Positions 40,894-51,108 of a stretch of 64,000 nucleotides of DNA are shown here, one piece after another. Position numbers and translations under genes: made by a program. Within the stretch, counting starts at the first letter, position 1; every line of letters begins with the position of its first letter. The notes below the pieces were generated by a model. That model worked only from the letters and a program-made list of their open reading frames with translations, did not search any database and was not told the DNA's origin. Source of the stretch: Halomonas shengliensis (lineage in GTDB: Bacteria > Pseudomonadota > Gammaproteobacteria > Pseudomonadales > Halomonadaceae); the NCBI RefSeq assembly GCF_900104135.1, contig NZ_FNIV01000004.1, positions 33,658 to 97,657 of the forward strand, given 5' to 3'.

Positions 40894-42030
40894 ATGGCCC
40901 GCGACCCCGCCGTGGTGGGGCTCGCCGTCTACCGCGTGGGCGGGGCGGTGCGCGACGCCCGCCTGGGCTGGCCGGTCACCGACACCGACTGGGTGGTGGT
41001 GGGGGCGACCCCGGAGACGCTGCGCCGTCGTGGCTTCAAGCCGGTGGGGCGCGACTTCCCGGTGTTCCTGCACCCCGAGACCCACGAGGAGTACGCCCTG
41101 GCGCGCACCGAGCGCAAGGCGGGCCACGGCTACACCGGCTTCGTGGTCCACGCCAGCCCCGAGGTGACCCTGGAGGAGGACCTGGCGCGCCGCGACCTGA
41201 CCATCAACGCCATGGCCGAGAGCCCGGAAGGGACCCTGGTGGACCCCTATGGCGGCCTGGCCGACCTGGAGGCGCGGGTGCTGCGCCATGTCTCGCCGGC
41301 CTTCGTCGAGGACCCGCTGCGGGTGCTGCGCACCGCGCGCTTCCTGGCCCGCTACGCGGGGCTCGGCTTCACCATCGCCGAGGAGACCCGGGGGCTGATG
41401 CGCGAGCTGGTGGCGAGCGGCGAGCTGGGTCATCTGGTGCCCGAGCGGGTGTGGGCAGAGACCGAGCGGGCCCTGGCCGAGCCCTGGCCCGAGGTCTACT
41501 TCCAGGCGCTCCACGACTGCGGCGCCCTGGCGGTGCTGATGCCGGCGCTGGCGGCGGATGGCGAGGTGCTGGACGAGGCGCTGGGCCGGCTGCATCGTCT
41601 GCCCGAGGAGGGGGAGGGCGAGGCGCTGGCGTGCTGGCGCTGGGCGCGGTTGGTGGAGCACCTCGAGGACGCGGACCGGCGTGAGCTGGCCGAGCGGCTG
41701 CGTCAGCCCAAGGCCTTCCTGGCCCTGGCGCGGCAGGTCGCCAGGACCCGCGAGCTGGTGGCCTCGGCGCGACTGGCGCCCCTCGACGGGGCCCGTATCC
41801 TGGCCTGGCTGGATGGCATCGACGCCTGGCGGCGCGGCGAGCGGGTGGCGCCGCTGATCAGCCTGGTGAGCCTGGAGGCCCCCGAACTGGCCGAGGCGCT
41901 GGCCGTGGCCTGGCGCCTGGCGGCCCAGGTACTGCCGGCGGCGCTGGTGGCGGAGGGGTTCAAGGGGCGCGAGCTGGGCGAGGAGCTCGCCCGGCGCCGC
42001 CGTGAGGCGATCGACGCCGCCCTGGGGTAG
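40894..42030 (+). CDS. cca: tRNA nucleotidyltransferase (CCA-adding enzyme)
   Basis: Cca repairs or adds the CCA end of tRNAs. The 378-residue class II enzyme has the active-site segments [12 protein letters not shown], the metal-binding [23 protein letters not shown] and [16 protein letters not shown]. It is shorter than E. coli Cca because the C-terminal HD phosphohydrolase domain is not evident. About 5-8 residues precede the normal family start. ATG 40894 is chosen because GAG/AG spacing and the neighbouring glpE end suit it. Confidence 0.94.
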   Translation: MARDPAVVGLAVYRVGGAVRDARLGWPVTDTDWVVVGATPETLRRRGFKPVGRDFPVFLHPETHEEYALARTERKAGHGYTGFVVHASPEVTLEEDLARRDLTINAMAESPEGTLVDPYGGLADLEARVLRHVSPAFVEDPLRVLRTARFLARYAGLGFTIAEETRGLMRELVASGELGHLVPERVWAETERALAEPWPEVYFQALHDCGALAVLMPALAADGEVLDEALGRLHRLPEEGEGEALACWRWARLVEHLEDADRRELAERLRQPKAFLALARQVARTRELVASARLAPLDGARILAWLDGIDAWRRGERVAPLISLVSLEAPELAEALAVAWRLAAQVLPAALVAEGFKGRELGEELARRRREAIDAALG

Positions 42031-42101
42031 AGACAGGCCTGTCGCCGGGAAAGCCTTGAGCGAGCGGTGTTCCCTTGCGATCGCCCTGGGAGAGGGGCGG
42101 G

Positions 42102-42623
42102 TCAGTCGGGATGCGAGATCTCGCGCCCGGCCCAGGTGAAGGCCACCGGCCACAGGCGCTGCTCGCCGGCGTCGAAGGCGCGCCACAGGTCGGCGTAGGT
42201 CTCGCCGCTCGCGGGGTGGCGCGCCGTGGGCAGCAGCTCGGCCAGCGGCTGGAGCACGAAGGCGTGCCGGGTGATTTCGTCGCGGGGCAGCATGACCCCG
42301 TCGTGCTCGCCGGTGAGCTCGCCCACGGTGAGCAGGTCGACGTCCAGGGTGCGGGGGCTGAACTTGGGGCTGTCGGCACGGCGGCCGTTGGCGAACTCCA
42401 GGCGCTTGCACCAGGCCTGCAGCTCGCCCACCGAGGCCTCGCTGTCGAAGGCCGCCACCAGGTTATAGAAGTTGCGCCCATCCTCGAAGCCCACCGGCTC
42501 ACTCTCGAACACCCGGGAGACCACGAGGCCCTGGAAGTCCGCCGCCAGGGCGTCCAGGCAGACGCGCACATGGCGCTCGCGCTCGATGTTGCTGCCGATG
42601 CTTACCGTGACCCGCGCCATCAT
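42102..42623 (-). CDS. folK: 2-amino-4-hydroxy-6-hydroxymethyldihydropteridine diphosphokinase (FolK)
   Basis: FolK transfers pyrophosphate from ATP to 6-hydroxymethyl-dihydropterin in folate synthesis. The 173-residue protein starts RVTVSIGSNIERERHVR and contains YNLVAAFDSEASVGELQAW and SPRTLDVDLL, the last being the conserved catalytic strand. MLPRDEITRHAFVLQPLAEL is also typical. It overlaps folB by four bases (ATGA), a common folB-folK arrangement. Confidence 0.92.
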   Translation of the reverse strand: MMARVTVSIGSNIERERHVRVCLDALAADFQGLVVSRVFESEPVGFEDGRNFYNLVAAFDSEASVGELQAWCKRLEFANGRRADSPKFSPRTLDVDLLTVGELTGEHDGVMLPRDEITRHAFVLQPLAELLPTARHPASGETYADLWRAFDAGEQRLWPVAFTWAGREISHPD

Positions 42624-42985
42624 GTCGTCTCCGGCCGCTGGCCGCGTTCGATCCGTACCCCCACCGCGGCGGCGGCCGCCACGGCGCCGGGCTTGCGCAC
42701 GCTCAGCCGCAGCCAGGGAATGCCGAACTCGTCGCGCAGTGTCTCGGCCAGGTGCTCGGCGAAGGTCTCCACCAGGGCGAAGGCGTGCGCGGCGGCGAAG
42801 GCCTGGATGCGCTCGCTGATGGCGGCGTAGTCCAGCGTCAGGGCGATATCGTCGTCGGCCGCCGCCGGGCGGATGTCGGTGGCCAGCGCCAGGTCGAGCA
42901 CCAGGCGCTGGGTGATGGTGCGCTCCCAGTCATAGACCCCGATGACGGTGTCGACGGCGAGGGACTCGATCAGCACTAGGTCCAT
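42620..42985 (-). CDS. folB: Dihydroneopterin aldolase
   Basis: FolB converts dihydroneopterin to 6-hydroxymethyl-dihydropterin and glycolaldehyde. The 121-residue protein shows IESLAVDTVIGVYDWERTIT, the start of the tunnelling fold, and VETFAEHLAETLRDEFGIPW. It lies upstream of and translationally coupled to folK, and is divergent from plsY. Confidence 0.94.
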   Translation of the reverse strand: MDLVLIESLAVDTVIGVYDWERTITQRLVLDLALATDIRPAAADDDIALTLDYAAISERIQAFAAAHAFALVETFAEHLAETLRDEFGIPWLRLSVRKPGAVAAAAAVGVRIERGQRPETT

Positions 42986-43117
42986 GGCGGCTTCCGGGCG
43001 GGTCAGGGAATGGGGCGGGATTGTACGCGAGCCACGCCGCGCCGAACACCTTGGCGGCTGGGCAGCCCGGGGAGGGGCTGTCAGAATGGCCGGGTTCCTG
43101 TCGCAGGAGGGTCGGCC

Positions 43118-43705
43118 GTGGAGGCGCCACTGATCACGCTGCTGCCGCTGGCGCTGCTGGGCTACCTCAGCGGCAGCTGGCTCGGCGCGCTCACCGTCTG
43201 CCGGCTGGCTGGCGTCGGCGACCCCCGCCTGGCGGGCTCCTGCAACCCGGGGTTCTCCAACGTGCTGCGCCTACACGGGCGGCGCCTGGCGCTGGCCACC
43301 CTGCTGGTGGATGCCGCCAAGGGCATGCCGGTGCTGCTGCTGGCGATCCTGCTGGGAATGCCCCCCTGGGCCCAGGGCCTGGTGGGGCTGGCGGTCCTGC
43401 TGGGCCACAGCTACCCGCTCTGGCACCGCTTCCGGGGTGGCAAGGCGGTGGCCAGCGCCTTCGGGGTGATGCTGGTGCTGACGCCGGGGGTGGCGCTGGT
43501 ATGCGCCGCACTCTGGTCGCTGCTGGCCTGGCGGGTGCGCACCGCCGCGGTGGCCTCGCTGGCCAGCGCCGCCATGGCGCCGCTGGCCAGCCTGTGGCTG
43601 GCGCCGGACTTCGTGATCGTGGTGATCGCCTTCACCCTGTTGGTGCTGGGGCGCCATGTGCTCAATATCCAGCGCTTGGGCCGCGGCGACGAGCCACACC
43701 TCTAA
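43118..43705 (+). CDS. plsY: Glycerol-3-phosphate acyltransferase PlsY
   Basis: PlsY transfers an acyl group from acyl-phosphate to glycerol-3-phosphate, the first step of phospholipid synthesis. The 195-residue membrane protein has five or so helices and the three motifs LSGSWLGALTVCRLAG, GSCNPGFSNVLRLHGRR and WHRFRGGKAVASAFGVM. The middle motif is usually GSxNPGATN, so FS replaces AT. GTG 43118 is the start: AGGAGG at 43105-43110 gives seven-base spacing, and the upstream frame lacks PlsY features. Confidence 0.92.
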   Translation: MEAPLITLLPLALLGYLSGSWLGALTVCRLAGVGDPRLAGSCNPGFSNVLRLHGRRLALATLLVDAAKGMPVLLLAILLGMPPWAQGLVGLAVLLGHSYPLWHRFRGGKAVASAFGVMLVLTPGVALVCAALWSLLAWRVRTAAVASLASAAMAPLASLWLAPDFVIVVIAFTLLVLGRHVLNIQRLGRGDEPHL

Positions 43706-43736
43706 GCTAGAAGCGCGTCGCTGCGTTCCTGGAAGC

Positions 43737-44765
43737 TTACGGCTGCCGCAGGGTATCCATCGGCCAGCGCGGTACCGCTTTCATCACGCCCTGCTCGTCG
43801 CGCTCGCCGGCCAGCAGCCGCTGCGCCCCCACATAGGCGATCATGGCGCCGTTGTCGGTGCAGAAGCGCCCGCGTGGGTAGTAGGCGCGGGCCGCGCGCC
43901 TGGCGCACTCGCGCTCCAGCCGCTCGCGCAGGCGGGTGTTGGCGCTGACCCCGCCGGCCACCACCAGCCGCTTGAGGCCGGTCTGGTCCAGGGCGCGGCG
44001 GCACTTGATCACCAGGGTATCCACCACCGCCTCCTCGAAGGCGCGGGCCACGTCGGCGCGCGCCTGGTCGTCCAGGGCGCCTTCGGCCTCCAGCGTGCGG
44101 ATGGCGGTGAGGGTGTGGGTCTTGAGGCCCGAGAAGCTGAAGTCCAGCCCCGGGCGGTCGGTCATCGGCCGCGGGAAGCGCAGGCGCCCGGGGTCGCCAT
44201 GCTCGGCCAGGCGTGCCACCTGGGGGCCGCCGGGGTAGTCGAGGCCGAGCATCTTGGCCGCCTTGTCGAAGGCCTCGCCGGCGGCGTCGTCCACCGACTC
44301 GCCGAGCAGGGTGTAGCGCCCGAGGGCGCGTACCTCCACCAGCTGGGTATGGCCACCGGAGACCAGCAGGGCCACGAAGGGGAACTCGGGGCGATCCTGC
44401 TCCAGCATCGGGGCCAGCAGGTGGCCCTCCATATGGTGGACGCCGAGCACCGGGATCCCCAGGGCGCGGGCCATGCCGTGGGCGGTGGCGGCGCCCACCA
44501 TCAGCGCGCCCACCAGGCCGGGGCCGGCGGTGTAGGCGATGGCGTCCAGCCCGTGGCGGCCTAGGTCCGCCTCGTCGAGCACCTGCTGGATCAGCGGCAG
44601 CAGGCGGCGGGTATGGTCGCGGGAGGCGAGCTCCGGTACCACGCCGCCGTATTCGGCGTGCATGGCGACCTGGCTGTAGAGGGCGTCGGCCAGCAGGCCG
44701 CGCTCGGTGTCGAAGAGGGCGACGCCGGTCTCGTCGCAGGAGGTCTCGATGCCCAGTACGCGCAT
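43737..44765 (-). CDS. tsaD: tRNA threonylcarbamoyladenosine synthase subunit TsaD
   Basis: TsaD transfers the threonylcarbamoyl group to A37 of ANN-decoding tRNAs, with TsaB and TsaE. The 342-residue ASKHA protein shows [18 protein letters not shown], the metal-binding [23 protein letters not shown] and [16 protein letters not shown]. It is divergent from rpsU, the usual arrangement in gammaproteobacteria. Confidence 0.97.
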   Translation of the reverse strand: MRVLGIETSCDETGVALFDTERGLLADALYSQVAMHAEYGGVVPELASRDHTRRLLPLIQQVLDEADLGRHGLDAIAYTAGPGLVGALMVGAATAHGMARALGIPVLGVHHMEGHLLAPMLEQDRPEFPFVALLVSGGHTQLVEVRALGRYTLLGESVDDAAGEAFDKAAKMLGLDYPGGPQVARLAEHGDPGRLRFPRPMTDRPGLDFSFSGLKTHTLTAIRTLEAEGALDDQARADVARAFEEAVVDTLVIKCRRALDQTGLKRLVVAGGVSANTRLRERLERECARRAARAYYPRGRFCTDNGAMIAYVGAQRLLAGERDEQGVMKAVPRWPMDTLRQP

Positions 44766-44824
44766 GGTTCGGCTCGGTGGTGAAATCGGGCCGCCATTCT
44801 ACCCGCCATGGGCGCGGAAAGCAT

Positions 44825-44853
44825 TTGCAAAGGCCCGGTGCGGGGTCTAGACT
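44825..44853 (+). promoter_or_regulatory. Sigma70 promoter of the rpsU-dnaG-rpoD operon
   Basis: TTGCAA (44825-44830) and TAGACT (44848-44853) are exactly 17 bases apart. Initiation near 44860 leaves a leader of about 160 bases before rpsU. The leader holds a short inverted repeat TTTCG-TCG-CGAAA at 44947-44959. Confidence 0.6.
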
Positions 44854-45023
44854 GTCGTGCGCTGCAAGACTGGGTCGTGCACCCAGGGGCGGCATCCCGC
44901 GACCGATTGCCTCGTTTTCCGGCGCGCCACGGCGTTCCGGACGTTATTTCGTCGCGAAACGTGCCACCCGCAGGGGTGTGCGTACTAACCGAACTCTAGT
45001 TACCTAAGGTAGGTGAGTGCTTA

Positions 45024-45239
45024 ATGCCTTCTGTCAAAGTACGTGATAACGAGCCGTTTGACGTCGCACTGCGTCGCTTCAAGCGTTCCTGCGAAAAAGC
45101 CGGTGTTCTCTCCGAGGTGCGTCGTCGCGAGCACTACGAGAAGCCGACCGCGGAGCGCAAGCGCAAGGCGGCCGCTGCCGTCAAGCGTCACGCCAAGAAG
45201 CTCCAGCGTGAGCGCAAGCGTTTCGAACGGCTCTATTGA
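45024..45239 (+). CDS. rpsU: 30S ribosomal protein S21
   Basis: The 71-residue basic protein [20 protein letters not shown] with [20 protein letters not shown] is a standard S21, needed for efficient initiation on 30S subunits. AGGTGAG lies before the ATG. It opens the macromolecular-synthesis operon. Confidence 0.98.
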   Translation: MPSVKVRDNEPFDVALRRFKRSCEKAGVLSEVRRREHYEKPTAERKRKAAAAVKRHAKKLQRERKRFERLY

Positions 45240-45288
45240 TCCGTACTGGAGACGCCGGGCCCCAGGCCCGTCGATCTCAGGAGGACGC

Positions 45289-45322
45289 CAAGCGGCCGCC
45301 ATCCGGTGGCCGCTTGTTTTTT
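45289..45322 (+). terminator. Intrinsic terminator/attenuator between rpsU and dnaG
   Basis: CAAGCGGCCGCC (45289-45300) pairs with GGTGGCCGCTTG (45305-45316) around ATCC, with one G-T pair, and is followed by six T residues (45317-45322). E. coli has a partial terminator at the same point, which lowers dnaG expression relative to rpsU. Confidence 0.9.
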
Positions 45323-45387
45323 CGGGGTGACGGCCGAGGCCGCCACCCGCTGTGATCGCAGCGCCGATGCCGAGGTGATCCCGCTTC

Positions 45388-47235
45388 ATGGCCGGACAGA
45401 TTCCCCAGCGCTTCATCGATGACCTGCTGGCCCGCGTCGACGTGGTCGAGGTGGTGGGCGAGCGGGTCAAGCTGAAGAAGGCCGGGCGCAACTATTCGGG
45501 CCTGTGTCCCTTCCACCAGGAGAAGAGCCCCTCGTTCACCGTCAGCGCCGACAAGCAGTTCTATCACTGCTTCGGCTGCGGCGCCCACGGCAACGCCCTG
45601 CGCTTCCTGATGGAGTACGACAAGCTGCGCTTCCCCGAGGCGGTGGAGCAGCTGGCCGGGCGCCTGGGGCTCGAGGTGCCCCGGGAGGGGGCCGACGACC
45701 CGCGTGCCCAGGCCCGCGAGCGCAAGCGCAAGGCGGGGGTCAACCTTCTGGAGCTCTCGGCCAGCTACTTCCGCGAGCGGCTGAAGATGCCCGAGGCGCA
45801 GGGGGCGCGCGCCTATCTGGAGGGGCGCGGCCTGGCGCCGGAGGTGATCGACACCTTCGCCATCGGCTACGCCTCGGCGGGCTGGGAGCACCTCAAGCGC
45901 CACCTCGGCGAGCGCGGCATTGGCGAGGCGGTGCAGGTGGAGTACGGCCTGCTGGTGCAGCGCGAGGAGAGCGGGCGTACCTACGACCGCTTCCGCGACC
46001 GGGTGATGTTCCCGATCCGCGACATCAAGGGGCGCACCATCGGCTTCGGTGGTCGGGTGTTGGGCGATGCCAAGCCCAAGTACCTCAACTCCCCCGAGAC
46101 CCCGGTGTTCCACAAGGGGCGCGAGCTCTACGGCCTCTACGAGGCCCGCCAGGCGGACCACCGCCTGGAGCGGGTGGTGATCGTCGAGGGCTACATGGAC
46201 GTGGTGGCCCTGGCCCAGTTCGGCATCCGCAACGCGGTGGCCACCCTGGGCACCGCCACCACGGAGGAGCACCTGTCGCGGCTGTTCCGCCTGGTCAATG
46301 AGGTGGTGTTCTGCTTCGACGGCGATCGCGCCGGTCGCCAGGCCGCCCGGCGGGCGCTGGAGACGGTGCTGCCGCTGATGATCGACGGCCGCCAGGCGCG
46401 CTTCCTGTTCCTGCCCGAGGGGGAGGACCCGGACACCCTGGTGCGTCGCGAGGGCGCCGAGGCCTTCCAGGATCGCATCACCTGCGCCAGCCCGCTGTCG
46501 GAGTTCCTCTTCGACCAGGCGGCGGCGGGGCGCGACCTGGCGCGGCTCGAGGAGCGCGAGCGCTACGCCAGCCAGGTGCTCAAGGCGATCGGCCGGCTGC
46601 CCGAAGGGGTGCTGCGCTCGCTGATGCTCAGCGAACTGTCGCGGCGCACCGGCGTGGAGGCGGCCAACTTCTCGGCGCTGTTGGCGAAGGCCGAGGGCGC
46701 CCCTGGGGCGGGCGCGCCTTCGGGCGTCGGCCAGCAGAACCGGGAGGCTGGCAGGCCGCGCGAGGCGCCGCCGGGCCCCGGCGAGGCGCGGGGAGCGGCG
46801 ACAGGCCGCACCGGGGCGCTGGGCCTCGCGGCGCGTGCCCTGCAGCTGTTGGTGCACGAGCCGGCGCTGGTCGAGGGGCTGCCCGAGGAGGATGACTGGT
46901 GCCCGGAGGAGGACCCCGACGGGGCCCTGTGCCGCGAGGTGATCCGCCTGCTGCGCGCCGGGGGCTACCGCAGCCCCCAGGTGCTGCTGGCGCACTTCCA
47001 CGGCACCCCGGAGGGGGAGCGCCTGGCGGCGCTGGCACGGCGTGAGCTGCTGATCCCGCGGACGGCGCGGCGTGCCGAGCTGGAGGGATTGGTGGGGCAC
47101 TTCCGGCGCCATCGCCGCCGGCGCTCGCCCCAGGAGGAGATCGACGCGCTGCTGGCCAGGGAGAGGGCGGGGGAACGGCTGTCGCGGGAGGAGAAGCAGC
47201 GCCTGATGGCGCTGATCACCGAACTGCACCGCTGA
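45388..47235 (+). CDS. dnaG: DNA primase
   Basis: DnaG makes RNA primers for the replication fork. The 615-residue protein has the N-terminal CHC2 zinc-binding domain (LCPFHQEKSPSFTVSADKQF then YHCFGCGAHGN), the catalytic core with KYLNSPETPVFHKG, the TOPRIM metal site VVIVEGYMDVVALAQFG and CFDGDRAGRQAARRAL, and a C-terminal DnaB-interacting helical domain. A Gly/Ala/Pro-rich linker lies near residues 435-475. It lies in the MMS operon behind a terminator and before the rpoD promoter. Confidence 0.97.
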   Translation: MAGQIPQRFIDDLLARVDVVEVVGERVKLKKAGRNYSGLCPFHQEKSPSFTVSADKQFYHCFGCGAHGNALRFLMEYDKLRFPEAVEQLAGRLGLEVPREGADDPRAQARERKRKAGVNLLELSASYFRERLKMPEAQGARAYLEGRGLAPEVIDTFAIGYASAGWEHLKRHLGERGIGEAVQVEYGLLVQREESGRTYDRFRDRVMFPIRDIKGRTIGFGGRVLGDAKPKYLNSPETPVFHKGRELYGLYEARQADHRLERVVIVEGYMDVVALAQFGIRNAVATLGTATTEEHLSRLFRLVNEVVFCFDGDRAGRQAARRALETVLPLMIDGRQARFLFLPEGEDPDTLVRREGAEAFQDRITCASPLSEFLFDQAAAGRDLARLEERERYASQVLKAIGRLPEGVLRSLMLSELSRRTGVEAANFSALLAKAEGAPGAGAPSGVGQQNREAGRPREAPPGPGEARGAATGRTGALGLAARALQLLVHEPALVEGLPEEDDWCPEEDPDGALCREVIRLLRAGGYRSPQVLLAHFHGTPEGERLAALARRELLIPRTARRAELEGLVGHFRRHRRRRSPQEEIDALLARERAGERLSREEKQRLMALITELHR

Positions 47236-47373
47236 CCGGGAGGTCAAAACGACAGTTCACATTGGCGCCGAGGTTGATTTCTCTCCTACCATCCCCACAT
47301 AGGGATGAGCGCTCGGCACCGGCGTAACCTGACAACCTAACACACCTGAATGACCGCGCAAATAGATCGAACT

Positions 47374-47402
47374 GGCAGAAAGGTGCTTTCTGCCGCTATA
47401 CT
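47374..47402 (+). promoter_or_regulatory. rpoD promoter with a 9-bp inverted repeat
   Basis: TATACT (47397-47402) is a good -10 box 71 bases before the rpoD ATG. Directly upstream, GGCAGAAAG (47374-47382), a GTG centre and CTTTCTGCC (47386-47394) form a perfect inverted repeat that covers the expected -35 and spacer. TGGCAG (47373-47378) at 18-base spacing is the best -35 candidate and lies in the left arm. The repeat could be an operator, or a hairpin for transcripts entering from dnaG. Confidence 0.5.
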
Positions 47403-47473
47403 GTTCGGCTTCACGAGTTTTCTCCACCCAGCGCTTCAGGTGCTTCATTCTTCTTCGTCGAGATAGGGTTTCT

Positions 47474-49306
<1,833 letters not shown>

Positions 49307-49339
49307 GGTGCGCCGGCTCCGGCCGGCGCTGGCGCCATG

Positions 49340-49376
49340 AAGAAGCCCCGACAGGCCAGGCCTGTCGGGGCTTCTT
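49340..49376. terminator. 17-bp hairpin terminator after rpoD
   Basis: A perfect stem runs from 49340-49356 to 49360-49376 around a three-base CAG loop (core GCCCCGACAGG). AAGAAG on one side and CTTCTT on the other mean both strands have A/T-rich flanks. It separates rpoD from the convergent gene at 49405. Confidence 0.8.
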
Positions 49377-49404
49377 GTGTTGTCGGCGGCCGTGCGCCGG
49401 AGGC

Positions 49405-50055
49405 TCAGCCCGCCTTGCGCGCGAGCGCCCAGCGGCGGGCCAGCAGCAGCAGCTCGATCACCGCGATCAACAGCAGGGCATAGCCGAACAGCTCCACCAC
49501 CTCCTCGGCGGCGCTCTTGAAATCACGCAGGTAGTGCTCCTGCAGGATGGCGCGCCACATGTCCTGGCGCCCGTAGAGCCGCGAGAAGACGTAGGTGGTG
49601 AGGAAGCCCGCGGCGAACAGGCCGAAGGAGAAGCTGTTGGCGTAGGCGGCGAATTCGGCAACGAACCGCCGGCGGCGGCGGATCACCACGGCCAGGATCG
49701 GCAGCAGCGTCAGGCTGACCAGTAGCTGCCAGGCGCCATCGAAGACGTGGGTGTCCAGGTGGACGTCCTGCTCGCGGATCAGCGAGGCGACCAGCAGGCC
49801 GAACATCAGCAGGGCGACGAGGCGCAGCTCGCGCAGCGCGAGCAGCACGTAGAGCAGCAGGGCCGAGGCGATGGCCAGGAGGGCCGTCTGGGCCAGCTCG
49901 GTCAGGCCCCGCTCGGAGAAGTGGTCGGCGGGGAAGTGGAGGGCCTCGAGGTAGACGCCCTGGGCCAGGGCGCCCACCAGCAGGATATAGAGCGTGGCGC
50001 GCAGGCAGGTGGCCCCGAAGCCGATCGGCCAGGAGGCGGGAGGAGGAGATGACAT
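49405..50055 (-). CDS. Integral membrane protein of unknown function (216 aa)
   Basis: I do not recognise the family. About six membrane helices are visible, for example RATLYILLVGALAQGVYLEA, LLLYVLLALRELRLVALLMF and YALLLIAVIELLLLARRWAL. A short basic cytoplasmic loop (IRRRRRFVAEF) and an amphipathic segment (YLRDFKSAAEEVVELFG) separate the last helices. EQDVHLDTHVFDGAWQL lies between helices and may face outside. It is convergent with rpoD and divergent from the ABC importer operon. It could be related to small stress-associated membrane proteins, but nothing fixes this. Confidence 0.75.
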   Translation of the reverse strand: MSSPPPASWPIGFGATCLRATLYILLVGALAQGVYLEALHFPADHFSERGLTELAQTALLAIASALLLYVLLALRELRLVALLMFGLLVASLIREQDVHLDTHVFDGAWQLLVSLTLLPILAVVIRRRRRFVAEFAAYANSFSFGLFAAGFLTTYVFSRLYGRQDMWRAILQEHYLRDFKSAAEEVVELFGYALLLIAVIELLLLARRWALARKAG

Positions 50056-50195
50056 GGTGAAGGGTCCGGCTTGACGTGTAAGCGCATCATTTTACCGGGC
50101 TTTGTGCGCCGCGGCGAACCCGGGTGGCGACTTGTTTGCAAGCTATTGATATTTCGGGTGTCTACACCATTAGTCGAGTTTGCACCTTGGGCCTA

Positions 50196-50236
50196 TTGCC
50201 CCGCCGCGGGCTCTTCTCTAGCTTACGTTAACGTAA
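50196..50236 (+). promoter_or_regulatory. Candidate promoter and 14-bp palindromic operator of the ABC importer operon
   Basis: TTGCCC (50196-50201) and TAGCTT (50219-50224) are 17 bases apart. The perfect palindrome TTACGTTAACGTAA (50223-50236) begins at the end of the -10 box and would cover the start site, a typical repressor position. ACGTTAACGT-centred sites are known for MerR-family LiuR-type regulators of branched-chain amino acid catabolism, as I recall; the link is only suggestive. Confidence 0.45.
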
Positions 50237-50331
50237 AGTGCTGGCGCGATGCCGGCGCCGTCCGAAGCGGATGGCACAACAACGACAACAAGCACCACGG
50301 CGGGTCCCACGGGGCCCCGAGAGGACGATCC

Positions 50332-51108
50332 ATGACCCAGGAGTTCATACTGGAGACTCGCGGGTTGACCAAGGAGTTTCGCGGCTTTACCGCCGTGGAC
50401 GACGTCAACCTGCAGGTTCAGGAGGGGCACATCCATGCCCTGATCGGCCCCAACGGGGCCGGCAAGACCACCGTCTTCAACCTGCTCACCAAGTTCCTGC
50501 CGCCGACCCGCGGCGAGATCCGCTATCGCGGCAAGCCCATCACGCGCATGAAGGCCAACGAGATCGCGCGCCTGGGCCTGGTGCGCTCCTTCCAGATCTC
50601 CGCGGTGTTCGGCCACATGACCGCGCTGGAGAACGTGCGGGTGGCGCTGCAGCGCAAGCTGGGCACCTCCTTCCACTTCTGGAAGCCCGAGAGCAGCCTC
50701 GATCACCTCAACGCGCGCGCCCTGGAGCTGCTCGACCAGGTGGGCCTCGCCGAGTACGCCGACGTGCTCACCGTGGAGATGCCCTACGGCCGCAAGCGCG
50801 CCCTGGAGGTCGCCACCACCCTGGCGCTCGAGCCCACGGTGATGCTGCTGGATGAGCCGACCCAGGGCATGGGCGCCGAGGACGTCGACCGCATCGTCGA
50901 GCTGATCCGCCGCGTCTCGAAGGGGCGCACCGTGCTGATGGTGGAGCACAACCTCAGCGTGGTCAGCCGGCTGTGCGACCGCATCACCGTGCTGGCCCGC
51001 GGCAGCGTGCTGGCCGAGGGCGACTACCAGGCGGTGTCGAAGAATCCCCAGGTGCGCGAGGCCTACATGGGCAGCGACGCGGCCGCGGAAGAGGAGGCCA
51101 GCGCATGA
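50332..51108 (+). CDS. Branched-chain-type ABC transporter ATP-binding protein (LivG-like)
   Basis: This 258-residue ATPase of the high-affinity amino acid/amide family has Walker A GPNGAGKTTVFNLLTKF, a degenerate signature MPYGRKRALEVATTLALEP and Walker B VMLLDEPTQGMGAEDV. HNLSVVSRLCDRITVLARG contains the switch His. It is the first of five genes (G-F-binding protein-H-M) in one orientation with tight spacing. The ATG at 50332 fits the family; the longer open frame upstream covers the promoter region. Confidence 0.9.
   Translation: MTQEFILETRGLTKEFRGFTAVDDVNLQVQEGHIHALIGPNGAGKTTVFNLLTKFLPPTRGEIRYRGKPITRMKANEIARLGLVRSFQISAVFGHMTALENVRVALQRKLGTSFHFWKPESSLDHLNARALELLDQVGLAEYADVLTVEMPYGRKRALEVATTLALEPTVMLLDEPTQGMGAEDVDRIVELIRRVSKGRTVLMVEHNLSVVSRLCDRITVLARGSVLAEGDYQAVSKNPQVREAYMGSDAAAEEEASA

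Noticed and set aside
42032..42043. GACAGGCCTGTC palindrome after cca
   Set aside because: A perfect 12-base palindrome without a loop, near a convergent gene end; too short for a confident terminator and no promoter to regulate.
43703..43739. TAAGCT/AGCTTA inverted repeat between plsY and tsaD
   Set aside because: The arms are only six bases with a mismatched interior and the right arm overlaps the tsaD stop; terminator function is not supported.
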